Below, in pieces: positions 31,434 through 41,944 of a stretch of 64,000 nucleotides of DNA. The DNA lies in contig NC_007912.1 of assembly GCF_000013665.1 (NCBI RefSeq), positions 3,341,501-3,405,500 on the forward strand, read 5' to 3'. How positions within the stretch are numbered: the first letter of the stretch is position 1; every line of letters starts with the position of its first letter. Both the position numbers and the translations under genes were made by a program. The DNA comes from Saccharophagus degradans 2-40 (lineage in GTDB: Bacteria; Pseudomonadota; Gammaproteobacteria; Pseudomonadales; Cellvibrionaceae). The notes beneath the pieces were generated by a model, which was not told the DNA's origin, searched no databases, and saw only the letters and a program-made list of their open reading frames with translations.

Positions 31434-31777
31434 CTAGGTGTTCCGGAAAAATATAAATGGATGTTGCTATGTAAATTTTAACGAGCCCATTTATGTTTAA
31501 TTGTGATTGTAATCAAGCTAGCACCGCGAAAGAGCCTCTTTCGCGGCATCAACTAGGTGACACAGTAACGAAGTACGCATATGCGTTTACTGGTCAGTTT
31601 AATTTCCCTGTCCAACGCCCAGCATCATCTTTCGCAAACATACTTCTCCAACAGTTTAAGCTTCACGGCGACTTACCGTTTAGGCCCGGTAGGCTCCATA
31701 CACATTTCCTAGGCCCTACTACGTTACCCGCCGGTATGGCTCAATTACTCTCACCGTCGACTTTGAGATAATAATTT
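31434..31777 (+). other. Intergenic region with a strong hairpin and a doubtful 92-codon frame
   Basis: A perfect 10-bp stem, CCGCGAAAGA (31524-31533) with TCTTTCGCGG (31537-31546), has a 3-base loop and no U tract. It may close the kdgK-GH117 transcript or belong to a leader of the next gene. A reading frame at 31493-31771 (92 codons) spans the hairpin. Its product is rich in Pro, Leu and Phe, lacks any recognised motif, and has no clear ribosome binding site, so I do not call it a gene. Confidence 0.5.
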
Positions 31778-32644
31778 ATGAAACTCATTGCTACTTTCGT
31801 ACTTTTAATTACTTTACTTGGCAGCTTACCGGTATTCAGCCAAAGCATTACTGGCCAACTAAATATACCCAATTTAGACACAGAAAAAGACATGCTCATT
31901 CACCAATTACTTGATTTAGCATTAAGTAAAACGGGAAGTAATGTGGAGTATATTGCGCAACCCAATCAGCTAAGCGCGGGCCGACTTGTAGAACGCGTTG
32001 AATCGAATAAAGTTGATGTTTTTTGGGCTGGCATGTCGCCCGAAGTTGAAGAAGCGCTGGCACCAATTCGCATACCTATTTTTAAAGGGTTGCTTGGTCA
32101 CAGAATTTTTGTAATACGACGAGGAGATGAGCACCGTTTTAAATCGGTTAAAACATTAAGTGACTTGCAACATTTTTCTGCCGGTCAAGGCCGCTTCTGG
32201 GGAGATACAGACATACTGCAGAAAGCTGGTTTACCCGTAACAACCACAGTAAAAGGTGCCAATTTATGGCCCATGCTCGACGGCGGCCGATTCGACTACT
32301 TTCCGCTTGCAGTGCATGAACCTTGGAGCGAAATCGACGCTCGCCCAGATTTAGATTTAACAGTCGATTCGAACGTACTGTTAGCTTATCCATTTGCCAT
32401 GTATTTTTACGTTAATAAAAATAATACCGAGCTATACAAAGCCATTGAAACCGGTATGAACATAGCCATAGAAGATGGCAGTTATGACAAAATGCTTTTC
32501 AATTCATCGATGCTAAAAGACGCACTGGTTCGAGCAAAAGTGGCCGACCGAGCAGTTATTCGCATAGCCAACCCCACTATGCACCCCGACACCCCTGTAG
32601 ACGTTGCTAAATATTGGTTCGACCCCACTGCCAAGTTATTTTGA
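31778..32644 (+). CDS. Periplasmic solute-binding-like protein, tandem copy 1
   Basis: The 288-residue protein has a Sec signal peptide (about 1-21, SVFSQ-type end) and the two-lobe layout of type 2 periplasmic solute-binding proteins (SBP family 3 style). It has the notable stretches VFWAGMSPE, FKGLLGHRIFVI and AGQGRFWGDTDIL. No permease or ATPase gene is nearby, so an ABC transporter role is unsupported; it could be a sensor partner or an enzyme-like derivative. It is a clear paralogue of the next gene, about 60% identical by eye in the central part. Ribosome binding site weak. Confidence 0.7.
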   Translation: MKLIATFVLLITLLGSLPVFSQSITGQLNIPNLDTEKDMLIHQLLDLALSKTGSNVEYIAQPNQLSAGRLVERVESNKVDVFWAGMSPEVEEALAPIRIPIFKGLLGHRIFVIRRGDEHRFKSVKTLSDLQHFSAGQGRFWGDTDILQKAGLPVTTTVKGANLWPMLDGGRFDYFPLAVHEPWSEIDARPDLDLTVDSNVLLAYPFAMYFYVNKNNTELYKAIETGMNIAIEDGSYDKMLFNSSMLKDALVRAKVADRAVIRIANPTMHPDTPVDVAKYWFDPTAKLF

Positions 32645-32833
32645 AGCTATTTAAAAGTGCTTAAAACCGTTTTTATGGGGCTTACGCCCCATGCAACGCA
32701 TTAAGTGGTATTTCACACATCTATTTAACGTCTCAGAAAATCTACTGCTATTATTAAACAAGCACGCTCAACAGAGTATTAACAAAGCAAGTATATTGCT
32801 TTTTTCTTTGTTCACCCTATTTCTGAGATTAAA

Positions 32834-33697
32834 ATGAAATATCGCTGGCTACTGCTATTCGTTTTTCTAACGCTTTGCCATAGCGCCCTAGCGCTAAATG
32901 GCAAAGTTATTACACCTGCCGTAGACACCCCAAAAGACGCTTTGATAAATGACCTGCTGCAGCTTGCTCTAAGTAAAACCACCGCATGCACACTGTTTAC
33001 GGTCTACCCAGAGCGATTATCCACAGGCCGTATGACAGAGCAAATTATTAACGGAAAGCTAGACGTATTTTGGGCAGGCATGTCGCCATCTTTAGAAGAA
33101 ACGTTGCTCCCCATTAGAATCCCTATATTTAAAGGTCTAATTGGGCACCGTATTTTTGTAATAAAAGCGGGGGACGAAAAAAAGTTCAGCGATATAACAA
33201 CACTACAACAACTAAAACAACTTACCGCTGGCCAAGGCCAATTCTGGGGCGATACCGCTATTTTAGAAAATGCCGGCCTCCCCGTTACCAAAGCAGTAAA
33301 GGGTGACAACCTTTGGTCTATGCTGGATGAAAAACGCTTTGACTATTTAGCGCTAGCCATACATGAACCCTGGACAGAACTACAAAGGCGCAGCAATTTA
33401 AGCTTAGCCGTAGAACCAAATATTTTGCTTATTTACCCTTTCGCAATGTACTTTTACGTTAACCCAAAAAACACCTTACTGTACGAGCAAATCAAAACAG
33501 GCATGAACTTAGCAATAGAAGATGGCAGCTACGATGATTTGCTATTTAACTCGCCTATGATAAAAGAAGCGCTCGCTCTCGCAAACGTTAGCACTCGCAG
33601 TATAATCCGCATAGAAAATAAAACTATACACCCCAATACACCTATACATATAAAGCACTATTGGTTTGACCCGCTTGCCCCGCTACCTAGTCCTTAA
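32834..33697 (+). CDS. Periplasmic solute-binding-like protein, tandem copy 2
   Basis: The 287-residue protein has a Sec signal peptide (cleavage near ALA-L). Its architecture is the same as the preceding gene's, sharing DVFWAGMSP, PIRIPIFKGL, GHRIFVI, GQFWGDT, HEPW and YPFAMYFYVN. The copies arose by tandem duplication and have diverged mainly in the first 50 residues and in surface stretches. Each has its own upstream gap; 189 bases separate them, containing a TGGGGC/GCCCCA hairpin at 32676-32691. Its 3' end overlaps the convergent peptidase gene by 11 bases. Function unknown. Confidence 0.7.
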   Translation: MKYRWLLLFVFLTLCHSALALNGKVITPAVDTPKDALINDLLQLALSKTTACTLFTVYPERLSTGRMTEQIINGKLDVFWAGMSPSLEETLLPIRIPIFKGLIGHRIFVIKAGDEKKFSDITTLQQLKQLTAGQGQFWGDTAILENAGLPVTKAVKGDNLWSMLDEKRFDYLALAIHEPWTELQRRSNLSLAVEPNILLIYPFAMYFYVNPKNTLLYEQIKTGMNLAIEDGSYDDLLFNSPMIKEALALANVSTRSIIRIENKTIHPNTPIHIKHYWFDPLAPLPSP

Positions 33698-34976
33698 CTT
33701 TAAATGTAACTGCGGGGCATTCAATTTCATAATTAGTGCAAAGGGTATTGATGGTTTCAACTGTTATCTTTTTGTTATCAAACACCTCCGCTACAAACGC
33801 ATCTAAATTAACGGACCCTTTACTTTTCTTTAGCAGCCTATTGTTTAACTCCTCGAAATAGAGTACCGCCTTTGCCGTTACTTCACCGGTTGAGTTTTTA
33901 CCTAGTAGCGTGGTTACATTTTTTGACCACTTTTCTAGATCGGCTAATACAATGTTGCGCCTTGTGTCGGTTAAGCCTCCTGCACGGTACAACCACTCTA
34001 TTGCGTAGAACTCGGCCAAGCCTTCAGCTACCCAATCGTTATTTTTATCCCCAGAAATACCGCTTACCACGTGAAATATTTCATGCAAGATAGTGCTCGT
34101 GCCATTCTCACTTACTAGAGGGCGGTCTTCGTGTAAATATAGCGAATTAGGAGACGAAAGCCCGCCACGCCACATGGGCTTACCTGCACCCACTATAAGA
34201 ATTTTGGCGGGGGTAACCTCAAAAGTGTTGGTCACCTGCGGCCAAACAAAAGTCAGCATGGTTAGAATATCCATGCGCCTAAATTCACTCTCTTTAGGCG
34301 CGCTAACCGAAAGGTATGTCTCGCCTAGCTTTACGCGTCGCGTACCTAAATCCCCAGCAATAAACCAGCCTATAGGCCTATCAAAACGTCGACTAGGGTT
34401 ATCGATAATATACGCATCGCTTTCACTGTGATCCAACGCTTTGGGCCAACCAGAATTAACACTGCTCCAATTTTCAGGTAAATCAAACACTAACACAGAT
34501 TTTGATTTAGCCCCTTTTTTTGCTCTCACTCTTGCAGATGGAATTAAGTCATCCCCGCGAAATATTGCCCATTGCGGTGAAATATAAGCGTCGTACTGCT
34601 TACCACCAGATTCTTTTTTACGTGCTCGATTAATGGCTACATCGTAAGTAAGCATCGCATCTTTTGCTGGCGGCACCCACTTAACATTACCTTCCGCAAC
34701 GGTTAGTTCACCGTTACCGGTAAAATTGGTGTGATATTTTTTGTCGATATTAAAATCTAGCCAGACTAAATCTCGCGCATTGGCGATTTCAATACGCACC
34801 TTTGCCGATGAGGTTTCAGGGTGTAATACCACATGGTAAGTAAGATCATAATATCGCTCATCACTATTATTGCTTGCTTTGCTTGTGTTGCTTGCACCAT
34901 CTGCACACGCAGGCAAAGCCAGCACCAACAATATAAATATATACACGCGGGTTACACGAATTGAAAAGAGAGCCAT
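33687..34976 (-). CDS. Lipoprotein gluzincin-type metallopeptidase (M1/M61-like)
   Basis: The 429-residue protein has a signal peptide ending in the lipobox LPAC (Ala at +2, predicted outer membrane). The zinc motif HEIFH (H298, E299, H302) is followed by EGLAEFY with the likely third ligand E318. Only 15 residues separate H302 from E318, where classical M1 enzymes have 18. The N-terminal 250 residues are beta-rich, as in M1/M61 peptidases. It may process peptides in the periplasm or at the cell surface. Its physical neighbours give no hint of a substrate. No peptidase subfamily can be assigned with confidence. Confidence 0.7.
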   Translation of the reverse strand: MALFSIRVTRVYIFILLVLALPACADGASNTSKASNNSDERYYDLTYHVVLHPETSSAKVRIEIANARDLVWLDFNIDKKYHTNFTGNGELTVAEGNVKWVPPAKDAMLTYDVAINRARKKESGGKQYDAYISPQWAIFRGDDLIPSARVRAKKGAKSKSVLVFDLPENWSSVNSGWPKALDHSESDAYIIDNPSRRFDRPIGWFIAGDLGTRRVKLGETYLSVSAPKESEFRRMDILTMLTFVWPQVTNTFEVTPAKILIVGAGKPMWRGGLSSPNSLYLHEDRPLVSENGTSTILHEIFHVVSGISGDKNNDWVAEGLAEFYAIEWLYRAGGLTDTRRNIVLADLEKWSKNVTTLLGKNSTGEVTAKAVLYFEELNNRLLKKSKGSVNLDAFVAEVFDNKKITVETINTLCTNYEIECPAVTFKVKD

Positions 34977-35122
34977 TCTAGTTAAACGCCTTTCTAGTTA
35001 GGTTAGCGAAATTAAAACAAGGTAAGCGTGCCTTAAGATACACGGTTTGAACAGGAGCTAAGTCGAATTTTTGAATGTGTAATCAACTTTTAAACGCTTA
35101 AATAATTACTTGGGTCCAATAC

Positions 35123-35147
35123 AAAAAAACCCGGCTATTGCCGGGTT
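35123..35147 (-). terminator. Rho-independent terminator after purA
   Basis: Read leftward, AACCCGGC (35147-35140) pairs with GCCGGGTT (35135-35128) across a 4-base loop, followed by a run of seven U. It lies about 40 bases beyond the purA stop. Confidence 0.88.
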
Positions 35148-35185
35148 CTAATTCAAACATGTTATTCACACATCAAAGGGGTTAA

Positions 35186-36505
<1,320 letters not shown>

Positions 36506-36539
36506 TTACTCTTGTCACTTAATTGTTTTTAAGTGATTG

Positions 36540-36573
36540 AAAAAATTAACGCCGATTAATTACTTAATCGGCG
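36540..36573 (-). terminator. Rho-independent terminator overlapping the hisZ stop codon
   Basis: Read leftward, CGCCGATTAA (36573-36564) pairs perfectly with TTAATCGGCG (36559-36550) around a GTAA loop, and TTAATTTTTTC follows. The hisZ stop codon (36562-36560) lies in the loop. Confidence 0.75.
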
Positions 36574-37744
36574 CTACTACGAATTCTTCGCCCTGCTTAA
36601 TCAATTTACGATTACAGTGCTGGTGTTTGTATGGTGCTGTTTGCCCTGCTAGGGCACACACTACGCGCTCACCACTTGCGCGCAGCTGCTTAATCTTCGC
36701 CCAGATACCGTCTGCGTCGCTATCCTCTACATAAATACCAGAAGGGGCTAACTCACAGCGGCCGGTTACACGGCTAATAGACATAAGATCGGCTGCAAAG
36801 CCTGTTGCCGCGCGCGCGCGCCCAAAGGCTTCACCAACATGATCGTACCTGCCGCCATTGGCGATTGCGTTGCCAAGGCCTGGGGCAAATGCGCCAAAAA
36901 TTACACCGGTGTAATAGTGATACCCGCGCAATTCGCTCAAGTCGAAATAACGCTTGGAATGCGGGTAGCGCTCGGTTAACACAGAGTCGATCATTTCGAG
37001 CTCGTCGATAGCCGCAGACACTTCTGCCGGCGCATCTTCAAATAGGGCTTTAGCTTCAGCGAGAATATGATTGCCACCCGCTAGGCGAGGTAACGCCAAT
37101 AACCATTCAGCCATTTTTGCATCGGTTATGTTATTGGCAACCCAAGACTCAATGCTATTTATAGATTTGGCTTGCAGCAGCTCGAAGTACACTTCTTCTT
37201 GCTCTTTGCTAATACCGGCTTCTTCGATTAGCGCACGGTATACGCCAACGTGACCAATATCTATGTATAAGTCTGGCAGGCCTGCGGCCTCTAGCGTTTC
37301 TAACAATAAAGAGATGACCTCTATATCGGCGTCTAGGCCACTTTCACCAAACAGCTCTACACCAACTTGAATAGGCGTGCGCGACGCCAAAGGCCCCTTG
37401 GGCTTGGTGTACATCACATGGCCCGCGTAGCAAAGGCGATTTAAGCCTTCGCGCTGCAAGCTGTGGGCATCCATTCGGGCTGCTTGAGGGGTTATATCCG
37501 CACGTATACCCATGGTTTTGCCAGAGAGCTGATCGGTTATTTTAAAGGTATCTAGGTAGGCATCTTCACCTGAACCGGTGAGAAGGGAATCGATAAATTC
37601 AACCATAGGTGGGATAACATAGTCGTACCCCCAGGACTGAAAAAGGTCTACTAAGCGTCGACGCAAACCTTCTACTCGGCTTGCTTCCTCGGGGAGAACT
37701 TCTTCTATACCGTCTGGCAATAGCCAACGATCTACTTTTTTCAT
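36560..37744 (-). CDS. hisZ: ATP phosphoribosyltransferase regulatory subunit
   Basis: The 394-residue protein is a class-II aminoacyl-tRNA-synthetase-like HisZ that lacks tRNA charging function. It works with short-form HisG in the first step of histidine synthesis. Visible family features are WLLPDGIEEVLPEEA at the N-terminus, motif-2-like GIRADITPQAARM and the GRYDHVGEAFGRARAATGF region. HisG itself is not in the window. The gene follows the DUF2065 gene after 13 bases in a position typical of gammaproteobacteria with the split HisZ/HisG system. Confidence 0.94.
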   Translation of the reverse strand: MKKVDRWLLPDGIEEVLPEEASRVEGLRRRLVDLFQSWGYDYVIPPMVEFIDSLLTGSGEDAYLDTFKITDQLSGKTMGIRADITPQAARMDAHSLQREGLNRLCYAGHVMYTKPKGPLASRTPIQVGVELFGESGLDADIEVISLLLETLEAAGLPDLYIDIGHVGVYRALIEEAGISKEQEEVYFELLQAKSINSIESWVANNITDAKMAEWLLALPRLAGGNHILAEAKALFEDAPAEVSAAIDELEMIDSVLTERYPHSKRYFDLSELRGYHYYTGVIFGAFAPGLGNAIANGGRYDHVGEAFGRARAATGFAADLMSISRVTGRCELAPSGIYVEDSDADGIWAKIKQLRASGERVVCALAGQTAPYKHQHCNRKLIKQGEEFVVAPIK

Positions 37745-37757
37745 TCTATATCCGTAA

Positions 37758-37943
37758 TTACTTTATAAGGTAGAGCAAGCTCGCGCCGGTTAACATACAC
37801 ACCAAGCCTGTAATTCGCAGGGTGCGATTATCCACTGTGGCGAGCTGAGCCGCCAGCTTTCGCCAGCGATTTGGGTACAAAAATGGCAGAATGCCCTCGA
37901 TTACCAAGATTAGGCACGCTGCTTTTGCGATTTCTTCCCACAT
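37758..37943 (-). CDS. Small inner-membrane protein, DUF2065 (YjeT-like)
   Basis: The 61-residue protein has two predicted membrane helices (about 7-25 and 43-60) joined by a basic loop with NRWRKLAAQ. It matches the DUF2065 family usually found beside hflC. Function unknown. It follows a terminator after hflC and precedes hisZ by 13 bases, so it is probably transcribed with hisZ. Confidence 0.88.
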   Translation of the reverse strand: MWEEIAKAACLILVIEGILPFLYPNRWRKLAAQLATVDNRTLRITGLVCMLTGASLLYLIK

Positions 37944-38023
37944 ATTCTGTAGCTTTTAGCTGCTAAAGCCTTTGGCACAAAGCTATTTGCGCACCTTTGT
38001 CCGCCAACATGAATCGGCGGCAT

Positions 38024-38050
38024 AAAAAAACCGGCTTGTGTTAGCCGGTT
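38024..38050 (-). terminator. Rho-independent terminator of the hflKC transcript
   Basis: Read leftward, AACCGGCT (38050-38043) pairs with AGCCGGTT (38036-38029) over a 6-base loop and is followed by a run of seven U. A CCGCC/GGCGG hairpin (38001-38020) follows. Confidence 0.85.
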
Positions 38051-38119
38051 TCCTTATTTTACCACGAAGTGAACGCGGGTAAACAGCTTAAAAAATAGCC
38101 TTAGCCAACTTTTTACGCT

Positions 38120-38995
38120 TTACTTTTTCTTATTTGTACTGTTGAAGTACTCAAAGAACTCACTTTCAGGTGATAACACCAATACATCTTGCTTGCCGCT
38201 AAAGGTGCTGCGGTAAGCTGTAAGGCTGCGAACAAACGCATAGAACTCTGGGTCTTTGTCGTAAGCAGATGCATAAATAGCAGCCGCTTTCGCATCGCCC
38301 TCACCGCGCAGTAATTCAGACTCTTTATACGCCTGCGCTTCGAGGATAGTTTTTTGACGCTCGGCATCCGCCCGAATGATGGCAGCTTGCTCACCACCTT
38401 TCGCTCTGTGCTCTTGCGCTTCACGCTGACGCTCAGCAGCCATACGACTAAAGATAGGCCCACTCACCGTATTCGGCAGGTCGATTTTCTTCACGCGAAC
38501 ATCGACAACTTCTACACCTAAAGATTCTTTGGTGAAGCCGTTAAGCTGTTCGGTTAAGTTGGTCATCAACACTGCACGCTCGCCACTCACCACTTCTTGC
38601 AGTGAACGCTGCGCGAACTCGTTCCGTAAACCTTCGTTAATACGCTGCTCGAGTAAGCGCTGTGCACGTATCTCGTCACCGTTGGTAGAGGTATAGAATC
38701 GGCTTACATCTACAATTCTCCACTTGGCAAATGAATCCACCTCTACTGCTTTCTTCTCTACGGTAAGAAACTTAGCCGCACGAGAATCCAACGTAAGTAC
38801 TCGCGCATCAAAAATCTTAACTTGGTGCATCAAGGGCACTTTAGCGTGTAAGCCCGGCTGTAAATCTGACTCAACCACCTCACCAAACTTTAACAGTACC
38901 GCGCGCTGAGTTTCGTTCACCACATACAGCGATTTAGACGCAACAATTGCGACAATTGCTAAGGTGGCCAATATAAACAATGTTTTAGCATTCAT
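38120..38995 (-). CDS. hflC: FtsH protease modulator HflC
   Basis: The 291-residue inner-membrane band-7/SPFH protein has one N-terminal anchor (about 5-22). The SPFH core follows, with ERAVLLKFGEV-like sequence (TQRAVLLKFGEV) and RLLEQRINEGLRNEFAQR. A long Ala/Glu-rich coiled region lies around 180-250. It forms the HflKC complex that encloses the FtsH protease in the membrane and limits its access to substrates. It starts 2 bases after hflK, indicating translational coupling. Confidence 0.96.
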   Translation of the reverse strand: MNAKTLFILATLAIVAIVASKSLYVVNETQRAVLLKFGEVVESDLQPGLHAKVPLMHQVKIFDARVLTLDSRAAKFLTVEKKAVEVDSFAKWRIVDVSRFYTSTNGDEIRAQRLLEQRINEGLRNEFAQRSLQEVVSGERAVLMTNLTEQLNGFTKESLGVEVVDVRVKKIDLPNTVSGPIFSRMAAERQREAQEHRAKGGEQAAIIRADAERQKTILEAQAYKESELLRGEGDAKAAAIYASAYDKDPEFYAFVRSLTAYRSTFSGKQDVLVLSPESEFFEYFNSTNKKK

Positions 38996-38997
38996 AA

Positions 38998-40158
38998 TTA
39001 ACGTAACTCCCTGCGACGAGATTGCTGTGCCGCTGCTTCGCTGCGCAATTGATTCATTACTTGGTCCACTATCGCGTCCACGTCTTGCGGTGTAGCCGCC
39101 TTAGCGGTTGAAGTACGCGTAGCCTTAACTATCTGATCGAGAGGCATGTAGAACATATTGTTACCGCCCTCAACATCCACCATTACCTTGGAGCTGTTTT
39201 CCATCACTTCTTGCACAGTATCTATGTACAAACGACGACGGGTAACTTCTGGAGCCTTTTTATACTCAGCTAACAAGTATTCAAAACGCTTCGCCTCACC
39301 CTCTGCCTGTGCGATAACTTGCTCTTTATAAGCTGTAGCTTGCTCGATAACACGCTGAGCTTCACCACGCGCCTTAGGAATAATACCGTTGGCATAGGTT
39401 TGAGCTTCGTTTTGAAGACGCTCTTCGTCTTCGCGCGCCTTACTCACATCATCAAACGCAGATTGAACCTCTTTGGGGGGATCGGCTTCTTCGATGTTCA
39501 CCTTGTCAACGTTGATGCCGGTTTTGTAGTTATCTAAATACAATTGCAACAGCTCACGTACTTCAACTGCAATTTGCTCACGGCCTTCGGTAAGCACGTT
39601 GTGCATAGGTGATGAACCAACCACATGGCGCAAGGCACTGTTGGCCGCTTGCTGCAAGCTCATCTCTGGGTCACGCACTTCTAAAAGGTAAGCTTTAGGA
39701 TCGATACGTGAATACTGAACAGACATACGAATATCCACAATATTCAAATCTTTGGTAAGCATTTGTTGACCCGTGCTCCACTCCTGCAAACTCAGTGAAT
39801 CCACTTTGCTTACAGAGTCGATTAACGGTGGGTTCCAGTGCAAGCCTGGGCCTTTAGTCTCGCTATATTTACCGAGGTGCAATACTACAGCGCGCTCTTT
39901 TTGGTCTACCTGATAAATACCGGCAAACACATAAATAATAGCCACAACAACTAACGCGAAAATAAGAATAGTGCCATTAAAGCCACCTTCGTTGCGTCCA
40001 TTATTGGTGCCGTTTCCGCCACCTTTACCGCCGAATAAGCCGCTTATTTTGTTTTGAAAGTTACGTATAACTTCGTCTAGGTCCGGTGGGCCGTCGTTAC
40101 CACGATTTCCACCCCAAGGGTCTTTATCGTTGTTACCACCCGGTTCATTCCAGGCCAT
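38998..40158 (-). CDS. hflK: FtsH protease modulator HflK
   Basis: The 386-residue SPFH protein is the partner of HflC. It has a Gly/Asn-rich cytoplasmic N-terminus (about 1-62, WNEPGGNNDKDPWGG), one transmembrane helix (about 63-85) and the band-7 domain with YQVDQKERAVVLHLGKY. An extended coiled region ends in a Gln/Arg-rich tail. GGAGA lies 6 bases upstream of the ATG. It lies downstream of hflX by about 50 bases in the hfq-hflX-hflK-hflC order standard for gammaproteobacteria. Confidence 0.96.
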   Translation of the reverse strand: MAWNEPGGNNDKDPWGGNRGNDGPPDLDEVIRNFQNKISGLFGGKGGGNGTNNGRNEGGFNGTILIFALVVVAIIYVFAGIYQVDQKERAVVLHLGKYSETKGPGLHWNPPLIDSVSKVDSLSLQEWSTGQQMLTKDLNIVDIRMSVQYSRIDPKAYLLEVRDPEMSLQQAANSALRHVVGSSPMHNVLTEGREQIAVEVRELLQLYLDNYKTGINVDKVNIEEADPPKEVQSAFDDVSKAREDEERLQNEAQTYANGIIPKARGEAQRVIEQATAYKEQVIAQAEGEAKRFEYLLAEYKKAPEVTRRRLYIDTVQEVMENSSKVMVDVEGGNNMFYMPLDQIVKATRTSTAKAATPQDVDAIVDQVMNQLRSEAAAQQSRRRELR

Positions 40159-40207
40159 AGGTTTCTCCGTTATTTATGTAATTGATTTTAAGTTTTGATG
40201 GAATACG

Positions 40208-41533
40208 TTAGCCGGCGACAACACTTGAAGCTTGGTCGTCGTCCTGCGCCCAACACAAATCGTTGATGGTGAGACTTTCGGCCGAAAGCATACGATGCAA
40301 ATCCGCCTCGGGCAATCGTATTTCGATAACACATGTACCATCGCTTTGGTGACTTTCGCCAACCACTGCGTTTTGGCGGTACAAGCGCGCCCGCAAGCTC
40401 CCCATTGATGCTGGCAACAATACTTTTTGGTGAACAATGTTATCGGATAGAAGCTCTGTTATTGCCTCCATCAATTGCTCTATACCCGCACCAGACTGCG
40501 CCGACAGCCACACGGCAACGGGCTTGCCTAAATCATCACGATCTATTCGCGCATCAACATTGGATAGCAAGTCTATTTTGTTGTGCACCATTAACACCGG
40601 TAAATCGCCAGCGCCAATTTCGTTCAACACTAATTTAACCTGTTCAATATTGCGCGCGCGCTCGTCATCGGCGGCATCCACTACGTGCAGAAGAATATCA
40701 GCACTTGCAGCCTCTTCTAAGGTAGCGCGAAACGCCTCCACTAAACGGTGGGGCAAATTGCTAATAAAACCTACGGTATCGGCCAATATTGCTGGGCCAA
40801 CATCACGCAAGCCGATGCGACGCATGGTGGGGTCTAAGGTAGCGAATAGCTTGTCTTCGGCGTATACACCGGCATCTGTAATGGCGTTAAACAGCGTAGA
40901 TTTGCCGGCGTTGGTGTAACCCACCAAAGAAAGCGTAGGAATTTCTGCTCGATTGCGCGCGCGTCTGCCTTGCTCGCGCTGCTTGCGTACGCGATCTAAA
41001 CGTTTGTGAATAGATTTTATACGGGCGCGAAGAAGCCGGCGGTCGGTTTCGAGCTGGGTTTCACCCGGCCCCCGCATGCCTATGCCGCCTTTCTGGCGCT
41101 CCAAGTGAGTCCACCCGCGAATTAATCGAGTAGACATATGCTGCAGCTGCGCCAGCTCCACCTGAAGTTTACCTTCATGAGTGCGGGCGCGCTGGGCAAA
41201 AATATCTAGAATTAATCCGGTTCGGTCAAGCACACGACAGCCGAGCGCATGCTCTATATTGCGCTCTTGGCTGGGAGTAAGTTGATGGTTGAATATCACT
41301 AACTCAGCATTGTGCTGCTTAACCATGGCCTGCAGCTCTTCCAACTTACCCGTTCCAACAAAGTACTTGGAGCTGGGGGTTGATCGACTACCGGTTAGGA
41401 AGTCTACGGGGTCGCCACCGGCCGAGAGGACGAGTTCTTCAAACTCTCGAGGATCTTCAGACTGTTCTGCTTGGGAAATTTCCAGGTGAACTAGAACAGC
41501 TAGCTCACCGGATTCAGGTCTATCAAAAAACAA
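40208..41533 (-). CDS. hflX: Ribosome-associated GTPase HflX
   Basis: The 441-residue P-loop GTPase binds 50S subunits and splits stalled or hibernating ribosomes. It has an N-terminal HflX domain with the Gly-rich KGGIGMRGPGETQLETDRR segment, a coiled linker, G1 GYTNAGKST, G3 DTVGF and G4 NKID. The start is a TTG at 41533, supported by GGAG 6 bases upstream and by the usual 'MFxRPxxGExAVLVH' beginning. It follows hfq after 12 bases. Confidence 0.95.
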   Translation of the reverse strand: MFFDRPESGELAVLVHLEISQAEQSEDPREFEELVLSAGGDPVDFLTGSRSTPSSKYFVGTGKLEELQAMVKQHNAELVIFNHQLTPSQERNIEHALGCRVLDRTGLILDIFAQRARTHEGKLQVELAQLQHMSTRLIRGWTHLERQKGGIGMRGPGETQLETDRRLLRARIKSIHKRLDRVRKQREQGRRARNRAEIPTLSLVGYTNAGKSTLFNAITDAGVYAEDKLFATLDPTMRRIGLRDVGPAILADTVGFISNLPHRLVEAFRATLEEAASADILLHVVDAADDERARNIEQVKLVLNEIGAGDLPVLMVHNKIDLLSNVDARIDRDDLGKPVAVWLSAQSGAGIEQLMEAITELLSDNIVHQKVLLPASMGSLRARLYRQNAVVGESHQSDGTCVIEIRLPEADLHRMLSAESLTINDLCWAQDDDQASSVVAG

Positions 41534-41545
41534 AGAAAACTCCGA

Positions 41546-41806
41546 TTAACCCCCGTTTTCGTCCTCTGCGGACGTGCCATCTGCATTCAATAAAGGAACG
41601 CGAACTGGACGAGAGGGAACAACAGTGGATATAGCGTGCTTGTAAACCATTTGGCTTACGGTGTTTTTCAATAAAACTACAAACTGGTCAAATGACTCTA
41701 CTTGTCCTTGCAACTTGATTCCATTTACAAGGTAGATGGATACAGGAATGCGCTCTTTGCGCAGGACGTTGAGGTAAGGGTCTTGTAAGCTGTGCCCTTT
41801 TGACAT
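41546..41806 (-). CDS. hfq: RNA chaperone Hfq
   Basis: The 86-residue Sm-like protein forms the hexamer that pairs small RNAs with mRNAs. Sm1 is visible as [19 protein letters not shown] and Sm2 as [14 protein letters not shown], preceded by the family's [10 protein letters not shown] start. The C-terminal tail is short and acidic. AAGGAG lies 7 bases upstream of the ATG. A 138-base gap to miaA probably holds an hfq promoter. Confidence 0.98.
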   Translation of the reverse strand: MSKGHSLQDPYLNVLRKERIPVSIYLVNGIKLQGQVESFDQFVVLLKNTVSQMVYKHAISTVVPSRPVRVPLLNADGTSAEDENGG

Positions 41807-41944
41807 GTTTATTCTCCTTTAAGAATATAAGTAAGTAATACCCACCAAACTATCGAATCGGTTGGTCGCGCCCCAAAAAGGGGAATAAAACGCGCCAAAA
41901 CGGCTAGCGGAGGTAAAAAAAGCGTAATTAGAACTGACGGTTCA

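Noticed and set aside
31493..31771. 92-codon frame before the first solute-binding-like gene
   Set aside because: No ribosome binding site, no motif, and it runs through a strong hairpin. Described with the intergenic region only.
40437..40919. 160-codon open frame opposite hflX
   Set aside because: Antisense to the GTPase domain of HflX. The Ser-rich composition results from reading conserved codons backwards.
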